64,000 nt of DNA from the NCBI GenBank assembly GCA_949372875.1, contig CASIAW010000001.1, positions 124,001 through 188,000 on the forward strand. The letters are read 5' to 3'. The notes under the pieces are model-generated. The model was not told the origin of the DNA. It worked only from the letters and a program-made list of their open reading frames with translations, and searched no databases. This document shows, piece after piece, positions 57,156 to 64,000 of this stretch. The stretch comes from Candidatus Poseidoniaceae archaeon. GTDB lineage: Archaea; Thermoplasmatota; Poseidoniia; Poseidoniales; Poseidoniaceae. A program made the position numbers and the translations under genes. The stretch's first letter is position 1, and the number at the start of each line of letters is the position of its first letter.

Positions 57156-58370
57156 ATGAAGGGTTCAACTTGGGACATCGTCGTCGTCGGCGCCGGCCCT
57201 ACAGGAGGTCGAACCGCTACCCACTTAGCCTCACTCGGTCACAGTGTTTTGATGCTCGAAGAACATACAGAGATTGGCAGACCATTCCAATGTGCGGGCT
57301 TGGTAACACCCAAAGCACTGCATGAAGTAGGCCTTTTTGATTCGGTTCTTGAGGAAGTCGACGGTGCACGTATTCATGGACCATCAGGAACACTCGTACC
57401 CGTCGGAACGGATGGTAAATTACGAACCTATGTGGTATGCAGGAAAAAATTTGACCAAGGAGTCGTTCAACAGGCAATGGAGGCTGGAACCACGCTATGG
57501 CTGAATTCTCAACCAATCTCAGCAGAGATTCATGATGACCGAGTATCCCTCTCAGTCGAAAAGAACGGTGAAGTTATCGACATAAATTGCAAATTGTTGA
57601 TTGGATGTGATGGAGCACACAGTTGGACTCGTCGATATTTCAAAATGGGTCGCCCAAGAGAGATGATGATTGGCTTCCAAGCAGAAGTGCTGGGGTATGA
57701 AGGCAACAAGCGCTGGCTTGACATGTATAGTGGCTCCGAAATATCTCCTGGGTTTTTTGCTTGGGTGATTCCTTCAGGGTTTGGCAGCCACAGAATTGGT
57801 GTTTGGTCGACCCCAAAACGGTTGAATGGCCGAAGTGTTGAGCAATGCTATGAAGATCTACTCAATCATCCACTTTGGAAAAAACGTTTTGAAAATATCA
57901 AAGAAATTGCACGGTTTTGTGGGCCGATTCCGAGTGGAATGGTCAAAAAAACCGTATCCAACCGTGTCATGTTACTCGGAGATGCAGCTGGAATGGCAAA
58001 ACCGACAACTGGAGGGGGAATTGGACCAGGGTTTAATCAGATCAAAGGAATTCTACATCCACTCAGTAAAGCAATTACAAAGGATGACTTGTCGGAGAAA
58101 TCACTGAAAAAAATTACCTCAAAGCATTTCTTAGCCATGAAAAAAGACCAAGATAAAGCAAGGGCATTACGTAATCTTCTGGTAAGCGATGTAAGTGACG
58201 CCGAATTAGATACACATTTCACAAACTTTGCCCGTCCAGATGTTCTCGAATTAATTAATGAAATTGGAGATATAGAAAAACCAGTTCCACTCGGACTTGC
58301 CCTGCTAAAGAAAGTTCCAGCATTCCGCAGACTTGCGCTTAAAGCAGGCACTCGTCTCATGTTTCGATAG
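57156..58370 (+). CDS. Geranylgeranyl reductase family flavoprotein
   Basis: A 404-residue FAD enzyme of the geranylgeranyl reductase family, which in archaea saturates the isoprenoid chains of membrane lipids. Val-Val-Gly-Ala-Gly-Pro-Thr-Gly-Gly at the N-terminus binds FAD, Arg-Pro-Phe-Gln-Cys-Ala-Gly-Leu-Val follows as the Pro-x-x-x-Cys motif, and Leu-Leu-Gly-Asp-Ala-Ala-Gly with Gly-Gly-Gly-Ile-Gly-Pro closes the flavin site. Digeranylgeranylglycerophospholipid is the likely substrate. The ATG at 57156 is the sensible start; a TTG at 57105 is open but adds unrelated residues. Confidence 0.9.
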   Translation: MKGSTWDIVVVGAGPTGGRTATHLASLGHSVLMLEEHTEIGRPFQCAGLVTPKALHEVGLFDSVLEEVDGARIHGPSGTLVPVGTDGKLRTYVVCRKKFDQGVVQQAMEAGTTLWLNSQPISAEIHDDRVSLSVEKNGEVIDINCKLLIGCDGAHSWTRRYFKMGRPREMMIGFQAEVLGYEGNKRWLDMYSGSEISPGFFAWVIPSGFGSHRIGVWSTPKRLNGRSVEQCYEDLLNHPLWKKRFENIKEIARFCGPIPSGMVKKTVSNRVMLLGDAAGMAKPTTGGGIGPGFNQIKGILHPLSKAITKDDLSEKSLKKITSKHFLAMKKDQDKARALRNLLVSDVSDAELDTHFTNFARPDVLELINEIGDIEKPVPLGLALLKKVPAFRRLALKAGTRLMFR

Positions 58371-58504
58371 GACGTGGTTGTATCGCAAAGTTAGAACTCG
58401 AGCAAAGAATACGCTTCCCACCGTTTGAATCATATCGATTCATACCAGCAAAATTACCTGTTTCCACATCAAAAACTGTTCTTAAAACCGGAAAAAGAGA
58501 TGAG

Positions 58505-59527
58505 TTGATTGAAACATTATCTCTACACGAACCAAGTTTCAAGTTGGGAGGAGAAGACGACTGGCTTATTGAGCAGAGATACTTGCTCGATGGCAAGCCT
58601 CATGATGATTCACAGATAAAGAGAAACAAAAACAATCTTGAACGTAAAAAGCCACCCTTGGTCGTCAAGAAGCAACGACGGGGGTGGTATCTCACTCCAA
58701 ATCCTATCCATTCGGTAGTTCGAAATTATATATCGAAAACCGTTGTTGTTTTGCTTATAGCACTCGGATATCTCTTTATTGAACCACTGCTGAGTTCGTT
58801 CGGAATCCCTGGCATTGGAACAGGAACTATACGAATTGGCCTTCTTGATTACCCAGTTCTCGCAATAATCCTCGGTCCACTGCTTTTTTCTCCACTGGCA
58901 CTTCGAATCGGTGCTAATTTGGTTGATTTACAACAACAAAGAACCTTTCTAAAATCCTCACCAGAGAACCCAATTCTTGAAATCCTTCAAGGACCAGTTG
59001 CTGGAATGCCTTTACAATTGAAAGTCACTCTCCCCCAGGTTCGTGATGATTGGAAGGAGGCCGAAGTAACATGGAGGGTGGGAGTACTGTCTCCAGCACG
59101 AGAAGAAGTATTTCGTGCACTTAATCGAGCAGAATCAAAACAGCCACCACCTGGCTTAACAACGGAATTACCTCATCACTGGGAAATCGGGTTAGATGAT
59201 GGCACCGGCGGTGGCGAAGAAGCCCCAATGGAACATCATGAGGTAGAGGGTGGATTATTTTTACGACCAATGCGTGTTATGGAACGCGGTGGTAAGAGTC
59301 AGATTTCGAATGGAAAAATAATTCTTGAGCCACCGAAATCAAACTGGCCCGGAACGGTATCAACTCCATTGATTCGTATTCATTGGGAAATCATTGTTCG
59401 AATACAGCGGAAGAAGGGTGGCCCCTTGTTGTGGGCACTTCCTTTGCCTGTTGCTCACTCAAAGCACAACTCAACAATTGAACAACTCCCAATAAATGAT
59501 GGAAGAACTGAATCTGATTCAGTCTGA
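58505..59527 (+). CDS. Hypothetical membrane protein
   Basis: A 340-residue protein with two adjacent membrane helices (about residues 77-95 and 108-130) and a large soluble C-terminal region that includes Glu-Val-Thr-Trp-Arg-Val-Gly. No family recognised. The start is uncertain: TTG at 58505 is the first usual start codon, but the same frame is open back to 58343 and reads like coding sequence (Lys-Leu-Glu-Leu-Glu-Gln-Arg-Ile-Arg-Phe-Pro-Pro-Phe-Glu), without any ATG, GTG or TTG. The 3' end overlaps an alternative start of the lipoprotein gene. Confidence 0.65.
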   Translation: MIETLSLHEPSFKLGGEDDWLIEQRYLLDGKPHDDSQIKRNKNNLERKKPPLVVKKQRRGWYLTPNPIHSVVRNYISKTVVVLLIALGYLFIEPLLSSFGIPGIGTGTIRIGLLDYPVLAIILGPLLFSPLALRIGANLVDLQQQRTFLKSSPENPILEILQGPVAGMPLQLKVTLPQVRDDWKEAEVTWRVGVLSPAREEVFRALNRAESKQPPPGLTTELPHHWEIGLDDGTGGGEEAPMEHHEVEGGLFLRPMRVMERGGKSQISNGKIILEPPKSNWPGTVSTPLIRIHWEIIVRIQRKKGGPLLWALPLPVAHSKHNSTIEQLPINDGRTESDSV

Positions 59528-59570
59528 TTCATGCAACACATTCAAGTCTCGGCTGAGGCCTCATTTCTTC

Positions 59571-62500
59571 ATGCACAAGAGGTCTTTGTCAGCCATCATG
59601 CTCACAAGTTTGCTGGTTTTGTCTGGTTGCTTAGGGGTTTCAAATGAGGATGAAAAGGAGACTATCATCCAAGAGTTCGATCAAAACACCGTTCAATTAT
59701 CTGCATCCTGGGGGCTCACACCAGAGGTGCTTCCACTCGATGGGACCCCCGTTCAGTTGTCGGTATTGGTTGAGAGTGAAGGGGACAATTGGGTTCTCGA
59801 GCCGACAATAATTACCCCACAAATCTCACGGCTCACTGAATATATTTTAGAGCCAAACTCATTTGGATATCAGTTGTCTTTTATTCCAGAAAACCTCGGA
59901 AATTACACGATTCAACTAGCGTTCAAGACAACTGGGGATTCACAATTTCAAGAACCAATACAATCTGACCTTACACACACTGTTTCTATTGTAGCACCAA
60001 ATGAAGATGCTCCAATCTTAGTTGCACCGGTTCTACTCTCACTTGAGCAACAATCGGTTATATGGTTAGAAGGAACTGTCATCCATACTTCACTCTCCAC
60101 ATGTGTATTGCAAGCCTCCTTCCTCGAGGAAACGAGTGTGACTGCCAATTTTAACGATGATGGTTCATGGAAGATACTTCTCGATTTAAGTGAAAGTTCG
60201 GGCTCATTGGAGATTGTAAGTGTTGTCGAATGCGGAGAATTCAACAAAAAGACTGATATGGTGACTACTCAAATATTTATTGAAAATGCTGGAGATGATA
60301 CTGATGGTGATGGCATATTGGATGAAAATGATCAATGTCCAAGTGGATACGGAGCGACAGATGGATGGACATCGACAGTTGCCAGCGACCAAGATAATGA
60401 CGGATGCCATGACCTTCAAGAAGACCCAGATGACGATAATGACGGGGTCATTGATGATTTCGACCGATGCGGTACATCATTTGGTTGGGTAAGTACACCT
60501 GATGCCGACTACGATTCTGATGGTTGCCACGATGCGGATGAAGATGATGACGATGATAATGATGGAATCCCTGATAATGATGACGACTGTTCATACGGTT
60601 TCCTCAATTGGGCATCGAGCTCGTTCAGTGACTGGGATGCTGATGGATGTTCAGACTTGGATGAAGACGATGATGATGATAACGATGGACTCATCGACAT
60701 CCAAGATGCATGCCCTAAGGGCTTAATCAATTGGGTTCGGGACCAATTCTCGGATTATGATGGCGATGGATGTGGAGATGAACTTGAGGATGAAGATGAT
60801 GATAATGATGGCGTCGATGACGTTAACGCAACAGGCTCTCTACTCGATGAATGCCCGAGGACACCGCTCAATGCTACCGTTGTGAATGAAGTGGGATGCT
60901 CTGCAACACAGCGAGATACCGACAATGACGGGATCAATGATGCCACGGACCAGTGTGAAGGGACGCCGGAGGGACTAGCTGTGAATGCCCTGGGGTGTGC
61001 TGACATCGATAATGATGGCGTATTTGCAAACGTTGACATCTGTCCCGACTCTCCGGAAAGGTGGACTATTGATTCGCAAGGCTGTGCTGTCCTTCAACTA
61101 CCCGTTCCATGGACAAGTGGCTCTTCCGTAACAGGTCCAATGCAAGTTGTTCCTCAATTTTCAGTCCCAACATTAGATGGAACCTTCTATTTCCAACAAG
61201 AGTGGACTGGCCATGACGTCTACTACTTTTTGTTCAAATATACAGATTCAAGCGGTAATTCGAATGCTGGAACTTGGGGGCAAAGTCCCGGCCCTTTCAT
61301 TCGAGGATTACCTGATAATGTACACCTGTTTTTCGGCTCGTTTGATTCAACCTATCACACAGATATCGTAAATCGAAAAGCAGCAGTGCAGAATGCCTTG
61401 AATCCCAATGAAGAGTCAAAATGGGACGGCAGAATACACTACATAGACCAGAGAGCCAGTAGCATCTCGGGTGGTCTTGGACAGATGATTTCCAGTTTCA
61501 ATTCTCCAATGTATATGGGCATTGACAGATTTCAATTGGCTCGTGAAACTGGTTCGCTCTATGCCTGGACAAGTTCGAACAATGACCCGATGCACCTCAT
61601 TCACGAACCACACCAGTGGAATGCTGAGTTCCCCGTTGAAATTCGTAGACATGATTCAAGTGTTGAAGAAATTACGGCGCTCGACTTTTTCAGACACCCC
61701 GGTGGTTGGGGCGGCGGTTTTACGTCCACAACAACCGCACTCTTCCCAAGCAACCTAACGGATTATGATACGCTGGAAGTCTACCACGAACATGCCTGTG
61801 ATGAACGTTCGAACAGACATCAAAAAAGCGATGGATCTACGGGCGGTTGTCATGAGTGGGATTATGAAGCGAACTTACGAATATGTGATCGAGATAATGC
61901 CTCTTCATGTGGCACTGAATACATGCGTTGGATTACAACATATGGGCGAGAGGGGAAATGGTTGACAGATATTTCCCCATACTTATTCATGCTTGAAAAC
62001 AATGATAATCGCACTTTCAAATATAGGGGGGCGAACAAAGGTGACCTCACTGTTACTTTTTTGCTAAGTAATTGGAACAGTGGATTGAGAGGTCAAGATG
62101 CAGACTTCGCATTCACTGGAGGACAATTTGATGGAACCTATAATGACCTTTCCAAATATACTCGTGATCTTAATTTTACCGTTCCGCAGTGGGCTGACAA
62201 AGTTGAGATTGTAGCAACAATTACGGGACATGGATTTGGCCAAGATAATGCCAATTGTGCTGAATTTTGTGACCATCAGCATCACTACTCACTCAATGGA
62301 TTTACCACGTATGAATGGCACCCAATTGTCTCCTCAAGCGAAGGCTGTGAAAATGAAGTCCGCAATGGGGTAGTCGCCAATCAATTTGGCTCGTGGCCAT
62401 TTGGAAGAGCCGGATGGTGCGCTGGTCAAGATGTGAAGCAGTGGAAGTATGACATCACCAGTTGGAGCGATTTGAACGGAGGAGTTAACCACCTCACATA

Positions 62501-62609
62501 TAGAGGGCTCTTCAATGGCCAGGAGTATGTTCCATCAGATGGAATTGGAAACGGGCAGCGTAACATTCACGCTGAAATTTGGGTTGTATATTACAACGCT
62601 ACAACATAG
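59571..62609 (+). CDS. PNGase F-like lipoprotein with thrombospondin-3 repeats
   Basis: A 1012-residue exported lipoprotein. Signal Met-His-Lys-Arg-Ser-Leu then hydrophobic run to lipobox Leu-Ser-Gly-Cys20. Beta-sandwich regions fill about 40-235. Residues about 240-500 hold thrombospondin type 3 repeats, with many Asp-x-Asp-x-Asp-Gly loops and one Cys each (Asp-Asp-Asp-Asn-Asp-Gly). The last 400 residues match peptide-N-glycosidase F: Gly-Gly-Cys-His-Glu-Trp-Asp-Tyr, Thr-Gly-His-Gly-Phe, Cys-Ala-Glu-Phe-Cys, Asn-Gln-Phe-Gly-Ser-Trp-Pro-Phe-Gly-Arg-Ala-Gly-Trp-Cys. The enzyme releases glycans from asparagine, so it may deglycosylate external proteins. ATG 59496 is an alternative start. Confidence 0.88.
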   Translation: MHKRSLSAIMLTSLLVLSGCLGVSNEDEKETIIQEFDQNTVQLSASWGLTPEVLPLDGTPVQLSVLVESEGDNWVLEPTIITPQISRLTEYILEPNSFGYQLSFIPENLGNYTIQLAFKTTGDSQFQEPIQSDLTHTVSIVAPNEDAPILVAPVLLSLEQQSVIWLEGTVIHTSLSTCVLQASFLEETSVTANFNDDGSWKILLDLSESSGSLEIVSVVECGEFNKKTDMVTTQIFIENAGDDTDGDGILDENDQCPSGYGATDGWTSTVASDQDNDGCHDLQEDPDDDNDGVIDDFDRCGTSFGWVSTPDADYDSDGCHDADEDDDDDNDGIPDNDDDCSYGFLNWASSSFSDWDADGCSDLDEDDDDDNDGLIDIQDACPKGLINWVRDQFSDYDGDGCGDELEDEDDDNDGVDDVNATGSLLDECPRTPLNATVVNEVGCSATQRDTDNDGINDATDQCEGTPEGLAVNALGCADIDNDGVFANVDICPDSPERWTIDSQGCAVLQLPVPWTSGSSVTGPMQVVPQFSVPTLDGTFYFQQEWTGHDVYYFLFKYTDSSGNSNAGTWGQSPGPFIRGLPDNVHLFFGSFDSTYHTDIVNRKAAVQNALNPNEESKWDGRIHYIDQRASSISGGLGQMISSFNSPMYMGIDRFQLARETGSLYAWTSSNNDPMHLIHEPHQWNAEFPVEIRRHDSSVEEITALDFFRHPGGWGGGFTSTTTALFPSNLTDYDTLEVYHEHACDERSNRHQKSDGSTGGCHEWDYEANLRICDRDNASSCGTEYMRWITTYGREGKWLTDISPYLFMLENNDNRTFKYRGANKGDLTVTFLLSNWNSGLRGQDADFAFTGGQFDGTYNDLSKYTRDLNFTVPQWADKVEIVATITGHGFGQDNANCAEFCDHQHHYSLNGFTTYEWHPIVSSSEGCENEVRNGVVANQFGSWPFGRAGWCAGQDVKQWKYDITSWSDLNGGVNHLTYRGLFNGQEYVPSDGIGNGQRNIHAEIWVVYYNATT
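60295..61085 (+). repeat. Thrombospondin-3 repeat region within lipoprotein
   Basis: In-frame Asp-rich units, about seven or eight, each roughly 30-40 codons and rich in GAT/GAC/AAT. They are calcium-binding protein repeats, not DNA repeats such as CRISPR, because spacing varies and codon phase is kept. Confidence 0.8.
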
Positions 62610-62616
62610 GCAAGTC

Positions 62617-63801
62617 TCAGACTTGCATTGGCGGCGGAGATTTGAGCTCTTTTGCGGGTGTGCCCTTGAGTGGGGTTTCAAGGAATACATAGTTGCTATC
62701 ACGCCGTTGAGGGACGAAGCCAGCGCGTAAAATTACGTCTTGCAACTCTCGCTCTGATGCTTGAAACTTTGTTGTTCCAGATGCAGAAACGACATTCTCC
62801 TCCATCATGGTCGAGCCAACATCATTTGCACCACCAAAGAGGGCAAGTTGTGCCGTCTTAATCCCCATCGTAGGCCAAGAAGACTGAATACTTGGGACAC
62901 TATCAAGGAACAACCTTGATACTGCGACGTGGCGAAGATACTCCGTTGAACCTGAACCCAATTCCACTTTGTTTTGTCCTCGGTTACGCCGGCCGAAACT
63001 GTTGACTTCAAGTTGGACAGGCCATGCAATGAAAGATGTGAATCCTTTCGAATGTTGTTCAAGAGAACGGTCTTGTAGATCCCTAATTCGCCGCATGTGT
63101 TCGACGCGTTGTTCCAAAGACTCTCCAAATCCAATAACGTTGGTCGCACTTGTTGTGAGGCCAAGAGATTGAGCTTCTTCCATTACACGTAACCAGTTTA
63201 CTGGTGAACCCTTTTTTGGAGAAACGTCTTTTCGAACTTTCTCGACAAGCATTTCTGCTCCGCCTCCTGGTAAACCATGCATTCCTGCAGCCTTCAAACG
63301 TGTCAATACTTCAAGAGTGGATAGACCGCTCACTTCGGCAATTCCTTCAATTTCAATAGGACTGAAACAATCTATTGCAATTGTAGGATGACGAGTAGTT
63401 AATTCGCGAATCAAATTTTCATACCATTCAAATTCTAAATCAGGATTGACGCCCCCTTGCATCAAAATTCGAACACCTTCAATATCTTCAAGTTCTCGTA
63501 TGCGTTGAGAAATCTCGTCAGTTGTTTGAGTATAGGTCTCTTCATGGCCTGGTGGGCGGTAGAAGGAACAAAATTGACAATTAATTGTACAGACATTCGT
63601 GTAATTGATATTTCTATCGATGAGATATGTGACTTTCTCGGTCCCATGCATTGCATTGCGCCTTTGAAGAGCAGCACTCATCAATTGGTGGAGAGGAGCG
63701 TTTGTGTACAGTTCTACAGCCTCCTCCTCAGAGAGACGATACTCAAGGTAGTACGCAGATTGCCACGAGGCTTGTCGCTCGAGAATTAATTCCCATCCCA
63801 T
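62617..63801 (-). CDS. mqnC: Dehypoxanthine futalosine cyclase, radical SAM
   Basis: A 394-residue radical SAM enzyme of the MqnC/MqnE/CofH group. Cys71-Thr-Ile-Asn-Cys75-Gln-Phe-Cys78-Ser-Phe-Tyr-Arg-Pro-Pro-Gly is the cluster motif with the Tyr-Arg typical of MqnC; Gln-Gly-Gly-Val-Asn-Pro, Leu-Pro-Gly-Gly-Gly-Ala-Glu-Met, Trp-Leu-Arg-Val-Met and Gly-Ala-Asn-Asp-Val-Gly-Ser-Thr-Met-Met-Glu-Glu follow. MqnC closes a ring in the futalosine route to menaquinone. The Phe420-related CofH is the closest alternative. No other mqn gene is in the window. The quinone would serve class 2 PyrD. Confidence 0.8.
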   Translation of the reverse strand: MGWELILERQASWQSAYYLEYRLSEEEAVELYTNAPLHQLMSAALQRRNAMHGTEKVTYLIDRNINYTNVCTINCQFCSFYRPPGHEETYTQTTDEISQRIRELEDIEGVRILMQGGVNPDLEFEWYENLIRELTTRHPTIAIDCFSPIEIEGIAEVSGLSTLEVLTRLKAAGMHGLPGGGAEMLVEKVRKDVSPKKGSPVNWLRVMEEAQSLGLTTSATNVIGFGESLEQRVEHMRRIRDLQDRSLEQHSKGFTSFIAWPVQLEVNSFGRRNRGQNKVELGSGSTEYLRHVAVSRLFLDSVPSIQSSWPTMGIKTAQLALFGGANDVGSTMMEENVVSASGTTKFQASERELQDVILRAGFVPQRRDSNYVFLETPLKGTPAKELKSPPPMQV

Positions 63802-63810
63802 GTAATCACT

Positions 63811-64000
63811 TCAGAAAGATTTTCCAGTAATTGACTCTATCTCTTCAATTGTTTTCGGACACGCAGATGTAAGCACATCGGGTTCGCTCGAAGTAACGAG
63901 AACATCATCCTCAATTCGGATTCCCAAATTTGCATATCGTTCGGGACAGTCAACATCAGGCCGCCAAGCACCGAAATATAATCCAGGTTCCACTGTAAGA
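63811..64000 (-). CDS. M24 peptidase (Xaa-Pro type), C-terminal fragment
   Basis: The window's right edge cuts this gene; only about 62 C-terminal codons are seen. Glu-Pro-Gly-Leu-Tyr-Phe, then Gly-Ile-Arg-Ile-Glu-Asp-Asp-Val-Leu-Val-Thr and Val-Leu-Thr are the last metal-binding segments of M24 aminopeptidases (two Glu ligands). It is likely a prolidase or Xaa-Pro aminopeptidase. The remainder lies beyond base 64000. It is nine bases upstream of mqnC in the same direction. Confidence 0.85.
   Translation of the reverse strand, partial: LTVEPGLYFGAWRPDVDCPERYANLGIRIEDDVLVTSSEPDVLTSACPKTIEEIESITGKSF

Noticed and set aside
60295-61085. Possible CRISPR-like or DNA repeat array
   Set aside because: Units are in codon phase, vary in length and sequence, and encode thrombospondin-3 repeats.
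1-64000. Defence system, prophage, integrase or insertion sequence
   Set aside because: No transposase, integrase, restriction, Cas or toxin-antitoxin genes were recognised; the lone RHH gene heads a biosynthetic operon and has no toxin partner.

Overview
The window is a gene-dense archaeal chromosome segment of moderate G+C. Archaeal markers are ribosomal proteins eS19, eL39, eL31 and eS17 next to a PDCD5 homologue, a 7S-type SRP RNA with a GGAG-tetraloop helix 6 and a conserved helix 8, a tRNA splicing endonuclease, Kae1/TsaD, archease and a geranylgeranyl-reductase-like flavoprotein. Histidine catabolism, proton-translocating transhydrogenase, methylmalonyl-CoA enzymes and long secreted Ca-binding or adhesion-like proteins suggest a marine heterotroph of the Thermoplasmatota, most likely Marine Group II (Candidatus Poseidoniales). 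This placement is inference from gene content. I saw no phage, insertion sequence or CRISPR array.

Layout. 1-8.6 kb: tsr3, then fdhD, a YdeP-type molybdopterin oxidoreductase, an MFS transporter, hutU and hutH, mostly in start/stop-overlapping succession. 8.6-12.2 kb: a DUF835-like protein, a zinc-ribbon/EF-hand/acidic membrane protein, a small zinc-ribbon protein, tRNA-Val(GAC) and a 50-residue DUF5679-like zinc protein. 12.5-15.2 kb: a dimeric-barrel protein, hutI and kae1. 15.3-22.7 kb: a charged unknown, an SlyD-type FKBP, methylmalonyl-CoA mutase large subunit and epimerase, an ABC-2 exporter and a class III aminotransferase. 22.8-25.8 kb: a ribbon-helix-helix regulator with a palindromic upstream region, then folE-queE-queC-queD for the 7-deazaguanine pathway; the QueC is fused to MsrB. 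25.8-28.5 kb: a leftward ribosomal operon ending in a TrmJ-like methyltransferase. 28.6-38.1 kb: membrane and surface proteins, PqqD-like, ArsC-like, FGE-like and flavin reductase genes, and a TPR protein. 38.2-43.3 kb: an IscA/YgfZ pair, malate dehydrogenase and pntAA-pntAB-pntB. 43.4-47.9 kb: an exported CSCH-motif protein, TatC with an HdrA-like tail, and an M6 metalloprotease. 47.9-54.2 kb: endA, a wHTH-TerB protein, a degenerate PfkB kinase, archease, a VanZ-like protein, SRP RNA, ccmE and pyrD. 54.3-64 kb: a TopB-type topoisomerase, a geranylgeranyl reductase, a membrane protein, a PNGase-F-like lipoprotein with thrombospondin-3 repeats, mqnC and a truncated M24 peptidase.

Functional links. 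HutH, HutU and HutI give three steps of histidine breakdown, with a formate-dehydrogenase-like enzyme in the same run. FolE-QueD-QueE-QueC lead to preQ0 for archaeosine. MqnC (menaquinone), CcmE (cytochrome c maturation), Mdh, PyrD (class 2) and PntAB fit a respiring cell. TatC, signal peptides and lipoboxes fit heavy protein export. The most unusual items are the TatC-HdrA-like fusion, the QueC-MsrB fusion lacking the usual QueC zinc cysteines, and the PNGase-F-like lipoprotein.
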